Shown here: positions 18,401-26,992 of the stretch, piece after piece
Numbering within the stretch: position 1 is the first letter of the stretch
How the letters are laid out: every line of letters starts with the position of its first letter
NCBI RefSeq assembly: GCF_019218755.1
Contig: NZ_JAHUWZ010000001.1
Location: forward strand, 1,240,001 to 1,304,000
Origin: Acidovorax sp. sif1233
GTDB lineage: Bacteria; Pseudomonadota; Gammaproteobacteria; Burkholderiales; Burkholderiaceae_C
Length of the DNA stretch: 64,000 nucleotides
Direction of reading: 5' to 3'
The notes under the pieces: generated by a model
What the model saw: the letters and a program-made list of their open reading frames with translations, nothing else
Database searches by the model: none
Told to the model about the DNA's origin: nothing
Made by a program: the position numbers and the translations under genes

Positions 18401-18603
18401 TGCGCCCCATCGTGCTCACGGCCGCGGCCGCGGTGCTGGCCATGATCCCGCTGTCGCGCAGCGTGTTCTGGGGGCCGATGGCCGTGGCCATCATGGGCGG
18501 GCTGGTGGTGGCCACCGTGCTCACGCTGCTGGCGCTGCCCGCGATGTATGCTGCTTGGTTCCGTGTCAAAAGGCCGGCGCCGGAGGTCCTTGGAGGGGTT
18601 TGA
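15421..18603 (+). CDS. RND efflux pump inner-membrane permease (AcrB-like)
   Basis: 1060 residues, full length for the HAE family. TM1 is at about 25-40, followed by the porter domains (DPPFTFRAMVV, VPDVAKVELFG), TM2-6 with the proton-relay Asp pair in GLLVDDAIIAVE at about 427-438, a second TM1-like segment near 560, and the closing TM block ending in LLALPAMYAAWF. It exports drugs or other amphipathic compounds using the proton gradient. It starts 8 bases after the adaptor stop, so they are one operon. The substrate is not apparent. Confidence 0.96.
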   Translation: MTQVQPKEGFNLSKWALDHPALTRYLMVVLMLLGFAAYFQLGQDEDPPFTFRAMVVRTYWPGATAQQVAEQVTDKIERTLQEVPYADKIRSYSKPGESQIIFQIKDSSKGSEVANVWYSVRKKVGDMRYTLPQGIQGPFFNDDFGDVYGVIYALESEGFSYAELKQFADDARQQLLRVPDVAKVELFGVQDEKLFIEISQKRLSQLGLDMNQVLAQLGQQNAVESAGAIQTPQDQVQVRVQGQFNAVEDLGAMPIRGPSGAQLRLSDIAEVKRGYVDPASVKVRHQGQEVIALGVSMAKGGDIIALGKALHTATDRIGSTLPAGVRLVNVQDQPKAVATSVNEFVKVLIEAVVIVLAVSFIALGFHRRPGKNPLWKRWYIDPRPGLVVGITIPMVLAVTFLAMWYWGIGLHKISLGSLIIALGLLVDDAIIAVEMMVLKLEEGYDKVRAATFAYEITAMPMLTGTLITAAGFLPIGLAKSTTGEYTFAIFAVTVIALVLSWIVSVYFVPYLGTLLLKVPPHVLAAQASQGITDDPHEVFDSPFYRTFRRLVDWCVQHRWLTIGATVLTFALGIAGMGKVQQQFFPDSSRPEILVDIWFPEGTSFAGNEEVTKRVEQRLLSEHGVSSVSTWVGSGVPRFYLPLDQVFPQSNVSQFIVLPQDLKVRESLRVKLPALLAQEFPEVRGRVKLLPNGPPVPYPVQFRVVGPDPLVLRERADEVKAQLRQNPDMRGVNDNWNESVKVLRLEVDQAKARALGVTSQSIAQASKTILSGTQVGQFREGDKLIDILLRQPQEERNAITDIANAYLPTASGKSIPLTQIAKPVFTWEPGVMWRENRDYAITVQGDVTEGLQGATVTAALLPALKEIEAKWRAAGQAGYRIEVAGAVEESSKGSASIAAGIPVMLFITFTLLMLQLHSFSRAMLVFLTGPLGLAGVAAALLLLNRPFGFVALLGVIALMGMIQRNSVILIDQIEQDRARGVPAWDAIVESAVRRLRPIVLTAAAAVLAMIPLSRSVFWGPMAVAIMGGLVVATVLTLLALPAMYAAWFRVKRPAPEVLGGV

Positions 18604-18653
18604 TTCCCACCCTGCCCGCATCAGGGTAAAATAGAAGGTTGACCGATTTCACA

Positions 18654-18684
18654 CAGGCGGCAGTTCGTGCCGCCTGTTTGTTTG
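18654..18684 (+). terminator. Rho-independent terminator after the RND operon
   Basis: A 9-bp perfect stem, CAGGCGGCA (18654-18662) with TGCCGCCTG (18668-18676), a GTTCG loop and a TTTGTTTGTT tail. It separates the permease gene from tRNA-Leu. Confidence 0.75.
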
Positions 18685-18694
18685 TTGTAGAACC

Positions 18695-18781
18695 GCGCGG
18701 GTGGCGAAATTGGTAGACGCACCAGGTTTAGGTCCTGACGCCAGCAATGGTGTGGGGGTTCGAGTCCCCCCCCGCGCACCA
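18695..18781 (+). tRNA. tRNA-Leu (anticodon UAG)
   Basis: 87 bases including an encoded CCA. The acceptor stem is GCGCGGG/CCCGCGC, the D-arm is GGCGAAATTGGTAGACGC, the anticodon loop TTTAGGT gives UAG, there is a long class II variable arm, and the T-arm is GGGGGTTCGAGTCCCCC. The outermost anticodon-stem pair is a C-A mismatch. It lies 75 bases upstream of tig. Confidence 0.95.
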
Positions 18782-18856
18782 CCCATGTGAGACTTTGCGG
18801 AACACGGCGCCGCTGCGCTGCAGCCAGCACGATCCACATTCATAAGAGGAATAGCC

Positions 18857-20170
18857 ATGGCCGTTACTGTTGAAACCCTTGAGAAGCTCGAGCGCAAGAT
18901 CACGCTGAGCGTGCCCGTCACCCTGATCCAGTCCGAAGTCGACACGCGCTTGAAGCGCCTGGCCCGCACGGTCAAGATGGACGGTTTCCGTCCCGGCAAG
19001 GTGCCCATGAACGTGGTGGCCCAGCGCTACGGCTACTCGGTGCAGTACGAAGTGCTCAACGACAAGGTCGGTGAAGCCTTCGCCGTGGCCGCCAACGAAG
19101 CCAACCTGCGTGTCGCCGGCCAGCCCCGCATCTCCGAGAAGGACGGCGCTCCCGAGGGCCAGATGACCTTCGACGCCATCTTCGAAGTGTTCCCCGAAGT
19201 CAAGATCGCCGATCTGGCGGACGCGGAAGTCGAAAAGCTGTCGGCCGAAGTGACCGATGCGGCCATCGACAAGACCATCGACATCCTGCGCAAGCAGCGC
19301 CGCAGCTTTGCGCAGCGCGCGCTCGAAGCCGCCGCGCAAGACGGCGACCGCGTGACGGTCGACTTCGAAGGCAAGATCGACGGCGAGCCCTTTGAAGGCG
19401 GCAAGGCCGAAGACTTCCAGTTCCTGGTCGGCGAAGGCCAGATGCTCAAGGAGTTCGAGGAAGCCGTGCGTGGCATGAAGTCGGGCGAAAGCAAGACCTT
19501 CCCCCTGGCATTTCCTGCGGAATACCACGGCAAGGACGTGGCCGGCAAGACGGCGGACTTCCTCGTCACGGTCAAGAAGATCGAAGCGGCCCACCTGCCC
19601 GAAGTGAATGACGCCCTGGCCAAGTCGCTGGGCATCGCCGATGGTTCCGTGGAAGGCCTGCGCGCCGACATCAAGAAGAACCTGGAGCGCGAAGTCAAGT
19701 TCCGCCTGCTGGCCCGCAACAAGCAGGCCGTGATGGACGCTCTCGTGTCCAAGGCCGAACTGGACCTGCCCAATTCCAGCGTGCAGGCTGAAATCGCCCG
19801 CCTGCTCGAAGGCGCCCGTGCAGAACTCAAGCAGCGCGGCATCAAGGACGCCGACAAGGCCGAAATCCCTGAAGACGTGTTCCGTCCCCAGGCAGAGCGC
19901 CGCGTGCGCCTGGGCCTGGTGCTGGCCGAACTGGTGCGTGCCAACGAACTGCAGGCCAAGCCCGAGCAGCTCAAGGCCCACATCGACGAGCTGGCCGCCA
20001 GCTATGAGAAGCCCGAGGACGTGGTGCGCTGGTACTTCGGTGACCGCCAGCGCCTGGCGGAAGTCGAAGCGGTCGTGATCGAGAACAATGTGACCGAATT
20101 CGTGCTGGGCAAGGCCAAAGTGGTCGAAAAGTCCGTGTCGTTCGACGAACTGATGGCCCAACAAGGCTGA
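18857..20170 (+). CDS. tig: trigger factor, ribosome-bound chaperone and prolyl isomerase
   Basis: 437 residues. The N-terminal ribosome-binding domain has the signature [12 protein letters not shown] at about 45-56; the FKBP-like isomerase domain starts at about 165 ([20 protein letters not shown]); the C-terminal helical chaperone arms follow. It shelters nascent chains at the exit tunnel. A ribosome-binding site AGAGGAA precedes the ATG. It heads the conserved tig-clpP-clpX-lon cluster, with a hairpin between tig and clpP. Confidence 0.98.
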   Translation: MAVTVETLEKLERKITLSVPVTLIQSEVDTRLKRLARTVKMDGFRPGKVPMNVVAQRYGYSVQYEVLNDKVGEAFAVAANEANLRVAGQPRISEKDGAPEGQMTFDAIFEVFPEVKIADLADAEVEKLSAEVTDAAIDKTIDILRKQRRSFAQRALEAAAQDGDRVTVDFEGKIDGEPFEGGKAEDFQFLVGEGQMLKEFEEAVRGMKSGESKTFPLAFPAEYHGKDVAGKTADFLVTVKKIEAAHLPEVNDALAKSLGIADGSVEGLRADIKKNLEREVKFRLLARNKQAVMDALVSKAELDLPNSSVQAEIARLLEGARAELKQRGIKDADKAEIPEDVFRPQAERRVRLGLVLAELVRANELQAKPEQLKAHIDELAASYEKPEDVVRWYFGDRQRLAEVEAVVIENNVTEFVLGKAKVVEKSVSFDELMAQQG

Positions 20171-20229
20171 TAGGCCTGGCCGGGCGGCTTGTCGGTTACC
20201 GAACTGCCCGGTTGTTGCCGACACATACA

Positions 20230-20257
20230 GGGGCTTGTGCTTTCGTGCACAAGCCCC
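20230..20257 (+). terminator. hairpin between tig and clpP
   Basis: An 11-bp perfect stem, GGGGCTTGTGC with GCACAAGCCCC, around TTTCGT. The following bases (AATTCATTT) are only weakly T-rich, so it may be a partial terminator or a processing site setting the tig/clpP ratio. Confidence 0.6.
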
Positions 20258-20298
20258 AATTCATTTCTGGGTACAGTACCTGCTTGTCTGGAGAAAAC

Positions 20299-20907
20299 AT
20301 GAGCGCATTGGAAACACAAGGCCTGGGCATGGTCCCCATGGTCATCGAGCAGTCGGGCCGTGGCGAACGGTCCTATGACATCTACTCGCGCCTGCTCAAG
20401 GAGCGTGTGATTTTTCTGGTGGGGCCGGTCAACGACCAGACCGCCAATCTCGTGGTGGCGCAGCTGCTGTTCCTGGAGAGCGAAAACCCCGACAAGGACA
20501 TTTCGTTCTACATCAACTCCCCGGGCGGTTCGGTGAGCGCCGGCATGGCGATCTTCGACACCATGAATTTCGTCAAGCCCGATGTGTCGACCCTGTGCAC
20601 GGGCATGGCGGCCAGCATGGGTGCCTTCCTGCTGGCGGCGGGCGCCAAGGGCAAGCGCTTTGCGCTGCCCAACTCGAAAGTCATGATCCACCAGCCGCTG
20701 GGCGGCATGCAGGGCCAGGCGACCGAGATCGAGATCCATGCGCGCGAGATCCTCAAGACGCGCGAGCAACTGAACAAGATCCTGGCCGAGCGTACGGGCC
20801 AGCCGCTGGAGAAGATCCAGCGCGACACCGAGCGCGACTATTTCCTGTCGGCCGACGAGTCCAAGGAATACGGCCTGGTCGACCAGGTGATCAGCAAGCG
20901 CTCCTGA
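20299..20907 (+). CDS. clpP: ATP-dependent Clp protease proteolytic subunit
   Basis: 202 residues. The catalytic Ser lies in [11 protein letters not shown], His in [10 protein letters not shown] and Asp in the [11 protein letters not shown] region; the oligomerisation motif [12 protein letters not shown] is present. ClpP forms the tetradecameric protease chamber fed by ClpX. The start at 20299 is set by GGAGAAAAC just upstream; a longer frame exists but lacks a site. It is followed by a strong terminator before clpX. Confidence 0.98.
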   Translation: MSALETQGLGMVPMVIEQSGRGERSYDIYSRLLKERVIFLVGPVNDQTANLVVAQLLFLESENPDKDISFYINSPGGSVSAGMAIFDTMNFVKPDVSTLCTGMAASMGAFLLAAGAKGKRFALPNSKVMIHQPLGGMQGQATEIEIHAREILKTREQLNKILAERTGQPLEKIQRDTERDYFLSADESKEYGLVDQVISKRS

Positions 20908-20926
20908 TAGCCACAGGGTCGCGCGG

Positions 20927-20959
20927 CGGCGTTTTCCCTGAGGGAAGACGCCGTTTTTT
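20927..20959 (+). terminator. Rho-independent terminator after clpP
   Basis: A 12-position stem, CGGCGTTTTCCC with GGGAAGACGCCG (one G-T pair), a 3-base loop and TTTTTT. It implies that clpX has its own promoter or depends on read-through. Confidence 0.85.
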
Positions 20960-21009
20960 ATTTGGTTATCATCCCGACAACTTTCCGTAACAAGCAAGGC
21001 ATTGCCCCC

Positions 21010-22275
21010 ATGGCCGAGAAAAAAGGCTCTTCCAGCGAAAAAACCCTTTACTGCTCTTTTTGCGGCAAGAGCCAGCATGAAGTGAAGAAGCTGATCGCTG
21101 GCCCGTCGGTCTTTATCTGCGACGAGTGCATTGACCTGTGCAACGAGATCATCCGCGATGAGCTCCCGGCCGGTGACCTGGCGCGCGAAGGCCGCGCCGA
21201 TCTGCCCACGCCGGTGGAGATCAAGACCAATCTCGACAACTACGTGATTGGCCAGGATGTGGCCAAGCGCACGCTGGCGGTCGCGGTGTACAACCACTAC
21301 AAGCGCCTGCGCCACAAGGACAAGGCCCACAAGGACGAGGTGGAGCTGTCCAAGAGCAACATCCTGCTGATCGGGCCCACAGGTTCCGGCAAGACGCTGC
21401 TGGCGCAGACCCTGGCTCGCATGCTGGATGTGCCCTTCGTGATGGCCGACGCCACCACGCTGACGGAAGCCGGCTACGTGGGCGAGGATGTGGAGAACAT
21501 CGTCCAGAAGCTGCTGCAAAGCTGTAACTACGAGGTGGAGCGCGCGCAGCGCGGCATCGTCTACATCGACGAGATCGACAAGATCTCGCGCAAGTCGGAC
21601 AACCCCAGCATCACGCGCGACGTGTCGGGCGAGGGCGTGCAGCAGGCGCTGCTCAAGCTCATCGAAGGCACGATGGCCAGCGTGCCGCCCCAGGGCGGGC
21701 GCAAGCACCCGAACCAGGACTTCCTGCAGATCGACACGACCAACATCCTGTTCATCTGCGGGGGCGCGTTCGCGGGCCTGGAGAAGGTCATCGAGAACCG
21801 CACCGAAGCATCCGGCATCGGCTTCGGCGCATCGGTCAAGAGCAAGAAGCAGCGTTCGCTGACCGAGGTGTTCACCGAGATCGAGCCGGAAGACCTGATC
21901 AAGTTCGGCCTGATCCCCGAGCTGGTGGGCCGCATGCCCGTGGTGACGGCCCTGGCCGAGCTGAGCGAGGACGCGCTGGTGCAGATCCTGACCGAGCCGA
22001 AGAATGCGCTGGTCAAGCAGTACAGCAAGCTCCTGGCCATGGAAGGCGTGGATCTGGAGATCCGCCCCGCCGCGCTGAAGGCCATTGCCCGCAAGGCGCT
22101 GGCCAGAAAAACTGGCGCGCGCGGCCTGCGCTCCATCCTGGAGCAATCGCTGATCGGAACGATGTTCGACCTGCCCAACACCAGCAATGTCGAAAAGGTG
22201 GTGGTGGATGAGTCCACCATCGAAGAAAACAAGCCGCCGCTGCTCGTTTACCGCGAAGCGGCCAAAAAGGCCTGA
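21010..22275 (+). CDS. clpX: ATP-dependent Clp protease ATP-binding subunit
   Basis: 421 residues. The N-terminal zinc-binding domain has CSFC and CDEC pairs; the AAA+ domain has Walker A GPTGSGKT at about 120 and Walker [10 protein letters not shown]; the ClpP-binding IGF-type loop lies in the segment after about 255 ([10 protein letters not shown]). It unfolds substrates and feeds them to ClpP. The start at 21010 is the canonical MAEKKG. The terminator upstream separates it from clpP, and lon follows after 126 bases. Confidence 0.98.
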   Translation: MAEKKGSSSEKTLYCSFCGKSQHEVKKLIAGPSVFICDECIDLCNEIIRDELPAGDLAREGRADLPTPVEIKTNLDNYVIGQDVAKRTLAVAVYNHYKRLRHKDKAHKDEVELSKSNILLIGPTGSGKTLLAQTLARMLDVPFVMADATTLTEAGYVGEDVENIVQKLLQSCNYEVERAQRGIVYIDEIDKISRKSDNPSITRDVSGEGVQQALLKLIEGTMASVPPQGGRKHPNQDFLQIDTTNILFICGGAFAGLEKVIENRTEASGIGFGASVKSKKQRSLTEVFTEIEPEDLIKFGLIPELVGRMPVVTALAELSEDALVQILTEPKNALVKQYSKLLAMEGVDLEIRPAALKAIARKALARKTGARGLRSILEQSLIGTMFDLPNTSNVEKVVVDESTIEENKPPLLVYREAAKKA

Positions 22276-22317
22276 AATGCCCGGAGCGGGCGCCTTGTTG
22301 CCGCCCCTTGAACCATC

Positions 22318-22351
22318 AACCCTGGCGGCAGTGCGGCTGCGCGCCAGGGTT
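22318..22351 (+). promoter_or_regulatory. hairpin in the clpX-lon intergenic region
   Basis: A 10-bp perfect stem, AACCCTGGCG with CGCCAGGGTT, around a 14-base GC-rich loop, without a T tail. It may stabilise or attenuate the message. No clear sigma-32 promoter could be assigned here. Confidence 0.45.
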
Positions 22352-22401
22352 GAAAATCCCCACATGTGGACCAACTTCCACAGAGCACTTTGAGGATTTC
22401 C

Positions 22402-24834
22402 ATGTCCGGACACACCCCCCTGCCAGCCACCCCCATTGACCTGCCGCTGTTGCCCCTGCGCGACGTGGTGGTGTTTCCCCATATGGTCATCCCGCTGTTC
22501 GTGGGCCGTCCCAAGAGCATCAAGGCGCTCGAGATGGCCATGGAGGCGGATCGCCGCATCATGCTGGTCGCTCAGAAGGCCGCGGCCAAGGATGAGCCTT
22601 CCGTGTCGGACATGTTCGACGTGGGCTGCGTCTCCACCATCCTGCAGATGCTCAAGCTGCCCGATGGCACGGTGAAGGTGCTGGTCGAAGGCCAGCAGCG
22701 TGCCATGGTGGCCTCCATCGAGGATGCCGAAACCCATTTCACGGCCACCGTGACGCCGGTCGAAGCCACGCCCGAGGCCAACAAGCCGAGCGAAATCGAA
22801 GCCCTGCGCCGCGCGGTGATGCAGCAGTTCGACCAGTACGTCAAACTCAACAAGAAGATTCCGCCAGAGATCCTGACCTCGATCTCCAGCATCGACGACC
22901 CCGGCCGCCTGGCCGACACCATTGCGGCCCACCTGCCGCTCAAACTCGAAAACAAGCAGGTCGTGCTGGATCTCGCCGACGTGAAGGCGCGGCTGGAAAA
23001 CCTGTTCGAGCAGCTTGACCGCGAAGTCGACATCCTGAACGTCGACAAGAAGATCCGTGGGCGCGTGAAGCGCCAGATGGAGAAGAACCAGCGCGACTTC
23101 TATCTCAACGAGCAGGTCAAGGCGATCCAGAAGGAACTGGGCGAAGGCGACGAAGGCGCGGATATCGAGGAGATCGAGAAGAAGATCAAGCTCGCCAAGA
23201 TGCCCGCCGAGGCGCGCAAGAAGGCCGACGCCGAGCTGAAGAAACTCAAGCTCATGTCGCCCATGTCGGCCGAGGCCACCGTGGTGCGCAACTACATCGA
23301 CGTGCTCACGGCGCTCCCCTGGAGCAAGAAGACCAAGATCAAGCACGACCTGGTCAATGCCGAGGGCGTGCTCAACGAAGACCATTTCGGCCTGGACAAG
23401 GTCAAGGACCGCATCCTTGAATACCTCGCGGTGCAGCAGCGCGTGGACAAGGTGAAGGCGCCCATCCTGTGCCTGGTAGGACCTCCTGGCGTGGGCAAGA
23501 CCTCCCTGGGCCAGTCCATCGCCAAGGCCACCGGCCGCAAGTACGTGCGCATGGCCCTGGGTGGCATGCGCGACGAGGCCGAGATCCGCGGGCACCGCCG
23601 CACCTACATCGGCGCGCTGCCGGGCAAGGTGCTGCAGAGCCTCTCGAAGGTGGGCACGCGCAATCCGCTGTTCCTGCTCGACGAGATCGACAAGCTCGGT
23701 ACCGACTTCCGGGGCGACCCCTCGAGCGCGCTGCTGGAGGTGCTGGACCCCGAGCAGAACCACACCTTCGGCGACCACTACGTCGAGGTGGACTTCGACC
23801 TCTCCGACGTGATGTTCGTCGCCACCTCGAACTCGATGAACATCCCGCCGGCCCTGCTCGACCGCATGGAAGTGATCCGCCTGTCGGGTTACACCGAGGA
23901 CGAGAAGACCAGCATCGCCATGAAGTACCTGCTGCCCAAGCAGCTCAAGAACAATGGCGTGAAAGACGAGGAGCTCGAGATCACCGAGCCCGCCGTGCGC
24001 GACATGGTGCGCTACTACACGCGGGAGGCCGGCGTGCGGTCGCTCGAGCGCGAGCTGTCCAAGATCTGCCGCAAGGTGGTTAAGGGCCTGCAGCTCAAGA
24101 AGCTCGAGCCGAAGGTCATCGTCACCGCCGACAACCTGCCCGACTTCCTGGGCGTGCGCAAGTACACCTACGGCCGTGCCGAGGCGCAGAACCAGGTGGG
24201 CCAGGTGGTCGGCCTGGCCTGGACCGAGGTGGGTGGCGACCTGCTGACCATCGAGGCCGCCGCCATGCCCGGCAAGGGCGTGATCACGCGCACCGGTTCG
24301 CTGGGCGATGTGATGAAGGAATCGGTGGAGGCTGCCCGCACGGTGGTGCGAAGCCGCTCGCGCATCCTGGGCATCAAGGACGAGGCCTTCGAGAAGCGCG
24401 ACATCCACATCCACGTGCCCGACGGCGCGACGCCCAAGGACGGCCCGAGTGCGGGTGCCGCGATGACCACCGCGTTCGTTTCGGCGCTCACGGGTATTCC
24501 CGTGCGTGGGGACGTCGCGATGACGGGCGAGATCACGCTGCGGGGCGAGGTCACGGCCATCGGGGGGCTCAAGGAAAAGCTGCTGGCGGCCCTGCGTGGC
24601 GGCATCAAGACGGTGCTGATCCCCGAAGAGAACGTCAAGGACCTGGCCGAGATCCCGGACAACGTGAAGAGCGGCCTGGAGATCGTTCCCGTGCGCTGGA
24701 TCGACAAGGTGCTCGAGATCGCACTGGAAACCAAGCCCGTGCCCCTGACGGACGAGGAGGTGGCCGTGGTGGCCGCTGCTGCGGCGGAGAAGAGCGCGGG
24801 TTCGGCCGCGGCCACGGATGGCTTGAAGCATTGA
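22402..24834 (+). CDS. lon: ATP-dependent Lon protease
   Basis: 810 residues. The N-terminal LON substrate-binding domain ([23 protein letters not shown]) is followed by a coiled region, an AAA+ module with Walker [10 protein letters not shown] at about 363, and a C-terminal protease domain with the Ser-Lys dyad (Ser in DGPSAGAAM, Lys in GGLKEKLLA). It degrades misfolded and regulatory proteins. The start at 22402 follows GAGGATTTCC and matches other Lon proteins. The stop is 12 bases before a promoter for the tRNA block. Confidence 0.98.
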   Translation: MSGHTPLPATPIDLPLLPLRDVVVFPHMVIPLFVGRPKSIKALEMAMEADRRIMLVAQKAAAKDEPSVSDMFDVGCVSTILQMLKLPDGTVKVLVEGQQRAMVASIEDAETHFTATVTPVEATPEANKPSEIEALRRAVMQQFDQYVKLNKKIPPEILTSISSIDDPGRLADTIAAHLPLKLENKQVVLDLADVKARLENLFEQLDREVDILNVDKKIRGRVKRQMEKNQRDFYLNEQVKAIQKELGEGDEGADIEEIEKKIKLAKMPAEARKKADAELKKLKLMSPMSAEATVVRNYIDVLTALPWSKKTKIKHDLVNAEGVLNEDHFGLDKVKDRILEYLAVQQRVDKVKAPILCLVGPPGVGKTSLGQSIAKATGRKYVRMALGGMRDEAEIRGHRRTYIGALPGKVLQSLSKVGTRNPLFLLDEIDKLGTDFRGDPSSALLEVLDPEQNHTFGDHYVEVDFDLSDVMFVATSNSMNIPPALLDRMEVIRLSGYTEDEKTSIAMKYLLPKQLKNNGVKDEELEITEPAVRDMVRYYTREAGVRSLERELSKICRKVVKGLQLKKLEPKVIVTADNLPDFLGVRKYTYGRAEAQNQVGQVVGLAWTEVGGDLLTIEAAAMPGKGVITRTGSLGDVMKESVEAARTVVRSRSRILGIKDEAFEKRDIHIHVPDGATPKDGPSAGAAMTTAFVSALTGIPVRGDVAMTGEITLRGEVTAIGGLKEKLLAALRGGIKTVLIPEENVKDLAEIPDNVKSGLEIVPVRWIDKVLEIALETKPVPLTDEEVAVVAAAAAEKSAGSAAATDGLKH

Positions 24835-24845
24835 AGAAAAAGTTT

Positions 24846-24874
24846 TTGGGATGCTTCAAAAAATGCGCTACAAT
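24846..24874 (+). promoter_or_regulatory. likely promoter for the tRNA-Gly/Cys transcript
   Basis: TTGGGA at 24846-24851, a 17-base spacer and TACAAT at 24869-24874; transcription would begin about 40 bases before the tRNA. A second TACAAT lies at 24898 without a good -35. Confidence 0.5.
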
Positions 24875-24921
24875 TCATTCCATCGCAGCAAACGTTGTAC
24901 AATGTGAGGCTTCGGTAAAAT

Positions 24922-24997
24922 GCGGGAATAGCTCAGTTGGTAGAGCGCAACCTTGCCAAGGTTGAGGTCGAGAGTTCGAGACTCTTTTCCCGCTCCA
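24922..24997 (+). tRNA. tRNA-Gly (anticodon GCC), copy 1
   Basis: 76 bases with encoded CCA: acceptor GCGGGAA/TTCCCGC, anticodon loop TTGCCAA (GCC at 24955-24957), T-arm GAGAGTTCGAGACTCTT. Identical in every base to the copy at 25318. Confidence 0.97.
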
Positions 24998-25005
24998 ATT
25001 TCCAC

Positions 25006-25034
25006 AAAAAGGGAAGCAATTGCTTCCCTTTTTT
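25006..25034 (+). terminator. terminator between tRNA-Gly and tRNA-Cys
   Basis: A long palindrome: AAAAAGGGAAGCAA pairs with TTGCTTCCCTTTTT and continues into TTTTTTG. Symmetric, so it could act on both strands. Confidence 0.7.
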
Positions 25035-25055
25035 GTCAGAGGAATGTGAATTCCT

Positions 25056-25129
25056 GGCGCGGTAGCAAAGCGGTTATGCCCCGGATTGCAAATCCGGTTA
25101 GTCCGGTTCGACTCCGGACCGCGCCTCCA
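25056..25129 (+). tRNA. tRNA-Cys (anticodon GCA)
   Basis: 74 bases with encoded CCA: acceptor GGCGCGG/CCGCGCC, anticodon stem CCGGA/TCCGG with GCA at 25088-25090, T-arm GTCCGGTTCGACTCCGGAC. Confidence 0.96.
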
Positions 25130-25317
25130 GATACGGTTTGTGCCGTCGATGCGGCACAGGATCCTGCGGGATCTTTGCATCGACCGGATCGTGGAGGATG
25201 GATGGTGGTCAGTTGGTTGATTTTTTGGCTTGCAATCGAATAGAGCCAAAAAATAGCGATATAATTTGAGGCTTGCTAATTCATGCAGATGGAAACATCG
25301 GCTGCAGTAGGCAAAAT

Positions 25318-25393
25318 GCGGGAATAGCTCAGTTGGTAGAGCGCAACCTTGCCAAGGTTGAGGTCGAGAGTTCGAGACTCTTTTCCCGCTCCA
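25318..25393 (+). tRNA. tRNA-Gly (anticodon GCC), copy 2
   Basis: An exact duplicate of 24922-24997, again preceded by AAAATGC. A TATAAT box at 25260-25265 with only a weak -35 may drive it independently. A terminator follows at 25401. Confidence 0.97.
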
Positions 25394-25400
25394 TATTTGT

Positions 25401-25426
25401 AAGGGAAGCTTCGGCTTCCCTTTTTT
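25401..25426 (+). terminator. Rho-independent terminator after the second tRNA-Gly
   Basis: AAGGGAAGC, tetraloop TTCG, GCTTCCCTT and T4 or more: a compact, strong hairpin similar in sequence to the one at 25006. Confidence 0.85.
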
Positions 25427-25548
25427 CTTGGCGGCGCAGCAAAGGTGGTTTGGCGACCAGCGGCCCTGTGACCAGAGATGCGACAGGGCATTGCGCGCAT
25501 GCGCTGCCCGGGTTACGCTGCGACGCAGGAGTGCGTTGGGCAGCCGGC

Positions 25549-25641
25549 GCCCCGATGGTGAAATTGGTAGACACTGCGGACTTAAAATCCGCCGCTTTCC
25601 TGAAAAGGGGCGTGCCGGTTCGACCCCGGCTCGGGGCACCA
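25549..25641 (+). tRNA. tRNA-Leu (anticodon UAA)
   Basis: 93 bases with encoded CCA: acceptor GCCCCGA/TCGGGGC, anticodon loop CTTAAAA (UAA at 25583-25585), a long variable arm of about 21 bases (CGCTTTCC...GGGGCG) and T-arm GCCGGTTCGACCCCGGC. The next coding gene starts 13 bases later, so read-through into it is likely. Confidence 0.96.
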
Positions 25642-25654
25642 CTACGATTCAATC

Positions 25655-26287
25655 ATGTCAAGTTACAACGCTCCCTTTGAAATCCACGTCCACGGACAAG
25701 TCCAGCTGCGCGCCGATGCCAGCTTCGACCAGCTCCAGGAGGCGCTCAAACCCTTGTGGAAGTACGCAGGAGCCCGCTCCCTGGCCGACGGTGCTGCGAG
25801 CGCCTACGAGGAAGAGCCGGGCATCAAGTTCGACACGCAGGAGCACCTACTGCAGATGTGCTGGACCGTGCGGGGGGATGAGGATTTTCGCCAATCGCTC
25901 GACGAGATGTGCATGAGCCTGAACGAGCTGGCCGAGCAGGGTGCCGCCATTGAAGTCACGTTCTACGATGCGGACTTCGACGAGGAAGAGGAAGAGCAGG
26001 ACGCAGAGTCGCGCGATGATTTCGTCATGCTTTTCGTGGGCCCGACGCCTGCGGCCATCATGCAGGTGCAGCGCGATCTCCTGGTCCAGGACGTGGTGAA
26101 CATGATGGAGCGCCATTTCGACGGCGCGGAACTCGGCGGCGTGGTGGCTGAGATCGACAAGCTATTCAGCCAGCGCTTCGATGCCCTGGTGAGCTCGCTG
26201 GAAATCGGCAAGCCCCCCAGGGGCCCGGGGGGCTCGGGCAGCGGACACGGTGGCGGGGGGGGGCGCCGTCCGCGCCACCTCCACTGA
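25655..26287 (+). CDS. conserved hypothetical protein
   Basis: 210 residues, cytoplasmic, no signal. The N terminus (YNAPFEIHVHGQVQLRADASFDQLQEAL) and a following alpha/beta pattern suggest a compact fold. A very acidic loop (DADFDEEEEEQDAE, about 105-118) lies in the middle, and the C terminus is Gly-rich and basic (GSGHGGGGGRRPRHLH), probably disordered. The 13-base gap to tRNA-Leu suggests it shares that transcript. I believe similar proteins occur across Burkholderiales, but I cannot name a function. Confidence 0.8.
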   Translation: MSSYNAPFEIHVHGQVQLRADASFDQLQEALKPLWKYAGARSLADGAASAYEEEPGIKFDTQEHLLQMCWTVRGDEDFRQSLDEMCMSLNELAEQGAAIEVTFYDADFDEEEEEQDAESRDDFVMLFVGPTPAAIMQVQRDLLVQDVVNMMERHFDGAELGGVVAEIDKLFSQRFDALVSSLEIGKPPRGPGGSGSGHGGGGGRRPRHLH

Positions 26288-26418
26288 GCGGCCGCCGGCT
26301 TTGCATCGCTCCGCTGTTCGTGGGGCCGCAGCGGGCTCGGGCATCAGCGCGCGGTGCAAGCGCTGGCGCTGAACCGGCACCGTAGTAGCCGCCGCTGCCT
26401 CTTCGCTGTTCATGAACC

Positions 26419-26943
26419 ATGACATCCGATCTTCCTTACCTGCGCTCCTACCCTGAGTCCCTGCAGGACCAGGCCCGCGACCTGCTCGCGCAAGGGCGCC
26501 TGGGGGCGATGCTGTTGCGCAAGTACCCCCGCGCGCATGCGGTGCGCAGCGACAAGGCGCTGTACGACTATGCGCTGGAGCTCAAGGCGCGCCACCTGCG
26601 CAACGCAGGCACGGTCAACAAGGTGCTTTTCGACAACAAGATCCATGTGGTGCGCCATGCGCTGGGCTTGCACACGGCCGTGTCGCGCGTGCAGGGCAAC
26701 CGGCTCGCAGCGAAGCATGAAATCCGCATTGCCGCAATGTTCAAGCAAGCGCCGGACGAGTTTCTGCGCATGATCGTGGTCCACGAGCTGGCGCATCTGC
26801 GCGAGAAGAACCACGACAAGGCGTTCTATCAGCTGTGCACCCACATGGAGCCGCAGTACCACCAGTACGAATTCGACCTGCGTCTGTACCTCACGCACGT
26901 GGAGCATGCCGGAGAGCGGCTCTGGAGCGCGGAGCCTGCGTGA
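26419..26943 (+). CDS. YgjP-like metallopeptidase-domain protein
   Basis: 174 residues. The zinc-binding HExxH motif is in VVHELAHLREKNHDKAFY at about residues 114-131, and the third ligand is the His of NHDKAF, the YgjP/DUF45 pattern. No signal peptide or membrane segment, so it is cytoplasmic. The substrate of this family is not established. It stands 131 bases after the hypothetical gene and converges with murI. Confidence 0.88.
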   Translation: MTSDLPYLRSYPESLQDQARDLLAQGRLGAMLLRKYPRAHAVRSDKALYDYALELKARHLRNAGTVNKVLFDNKIHVVRHALGLHTAVSRVQGNRLAAKHEIRIAAMFKQAPDEFLRMIVVHELAHLREKNHDKAFYQLCTHMEPQYHQYEFDLRLYLTHVEHAGERLWSAEPA

Positions 26944-26992
26944 AGCGGCTCCTGGACGCCAGCGCGATGGCTACGGCCGCGGGCGGTGCGGC

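Noticed and set aside
15304..18621. A 1105-codon open frame on the minus strand opposite the RND permease
   Set aside because: Antisense shadow with low-complexity His/Arg/Gln composition and no recognisable domain.
18604..18632. TTCCCA-17-TAAAAT as promoter of tRNA-Leu
   Set aside because: The strong terminator at 18654-18684 lies between this and the tRNA, so it would not reach the tRNA; the tRNA promoter stays unassigned.
22276..22401. Heat-shock (sigma-32) promoter before lon
   Set aside because: CTTGAA and TTGAAA hexamers are present, but no CCCCAT-type -10 lies at the right distance.
20002..24831. A 1609-codon open frame on the minus strand through tig, clpP, clpX and lon
   Set aside because: It is fully antisense to four unmistakable genes, His- and Gln-rich with no domain, and is a product of high GC content and codon bias.
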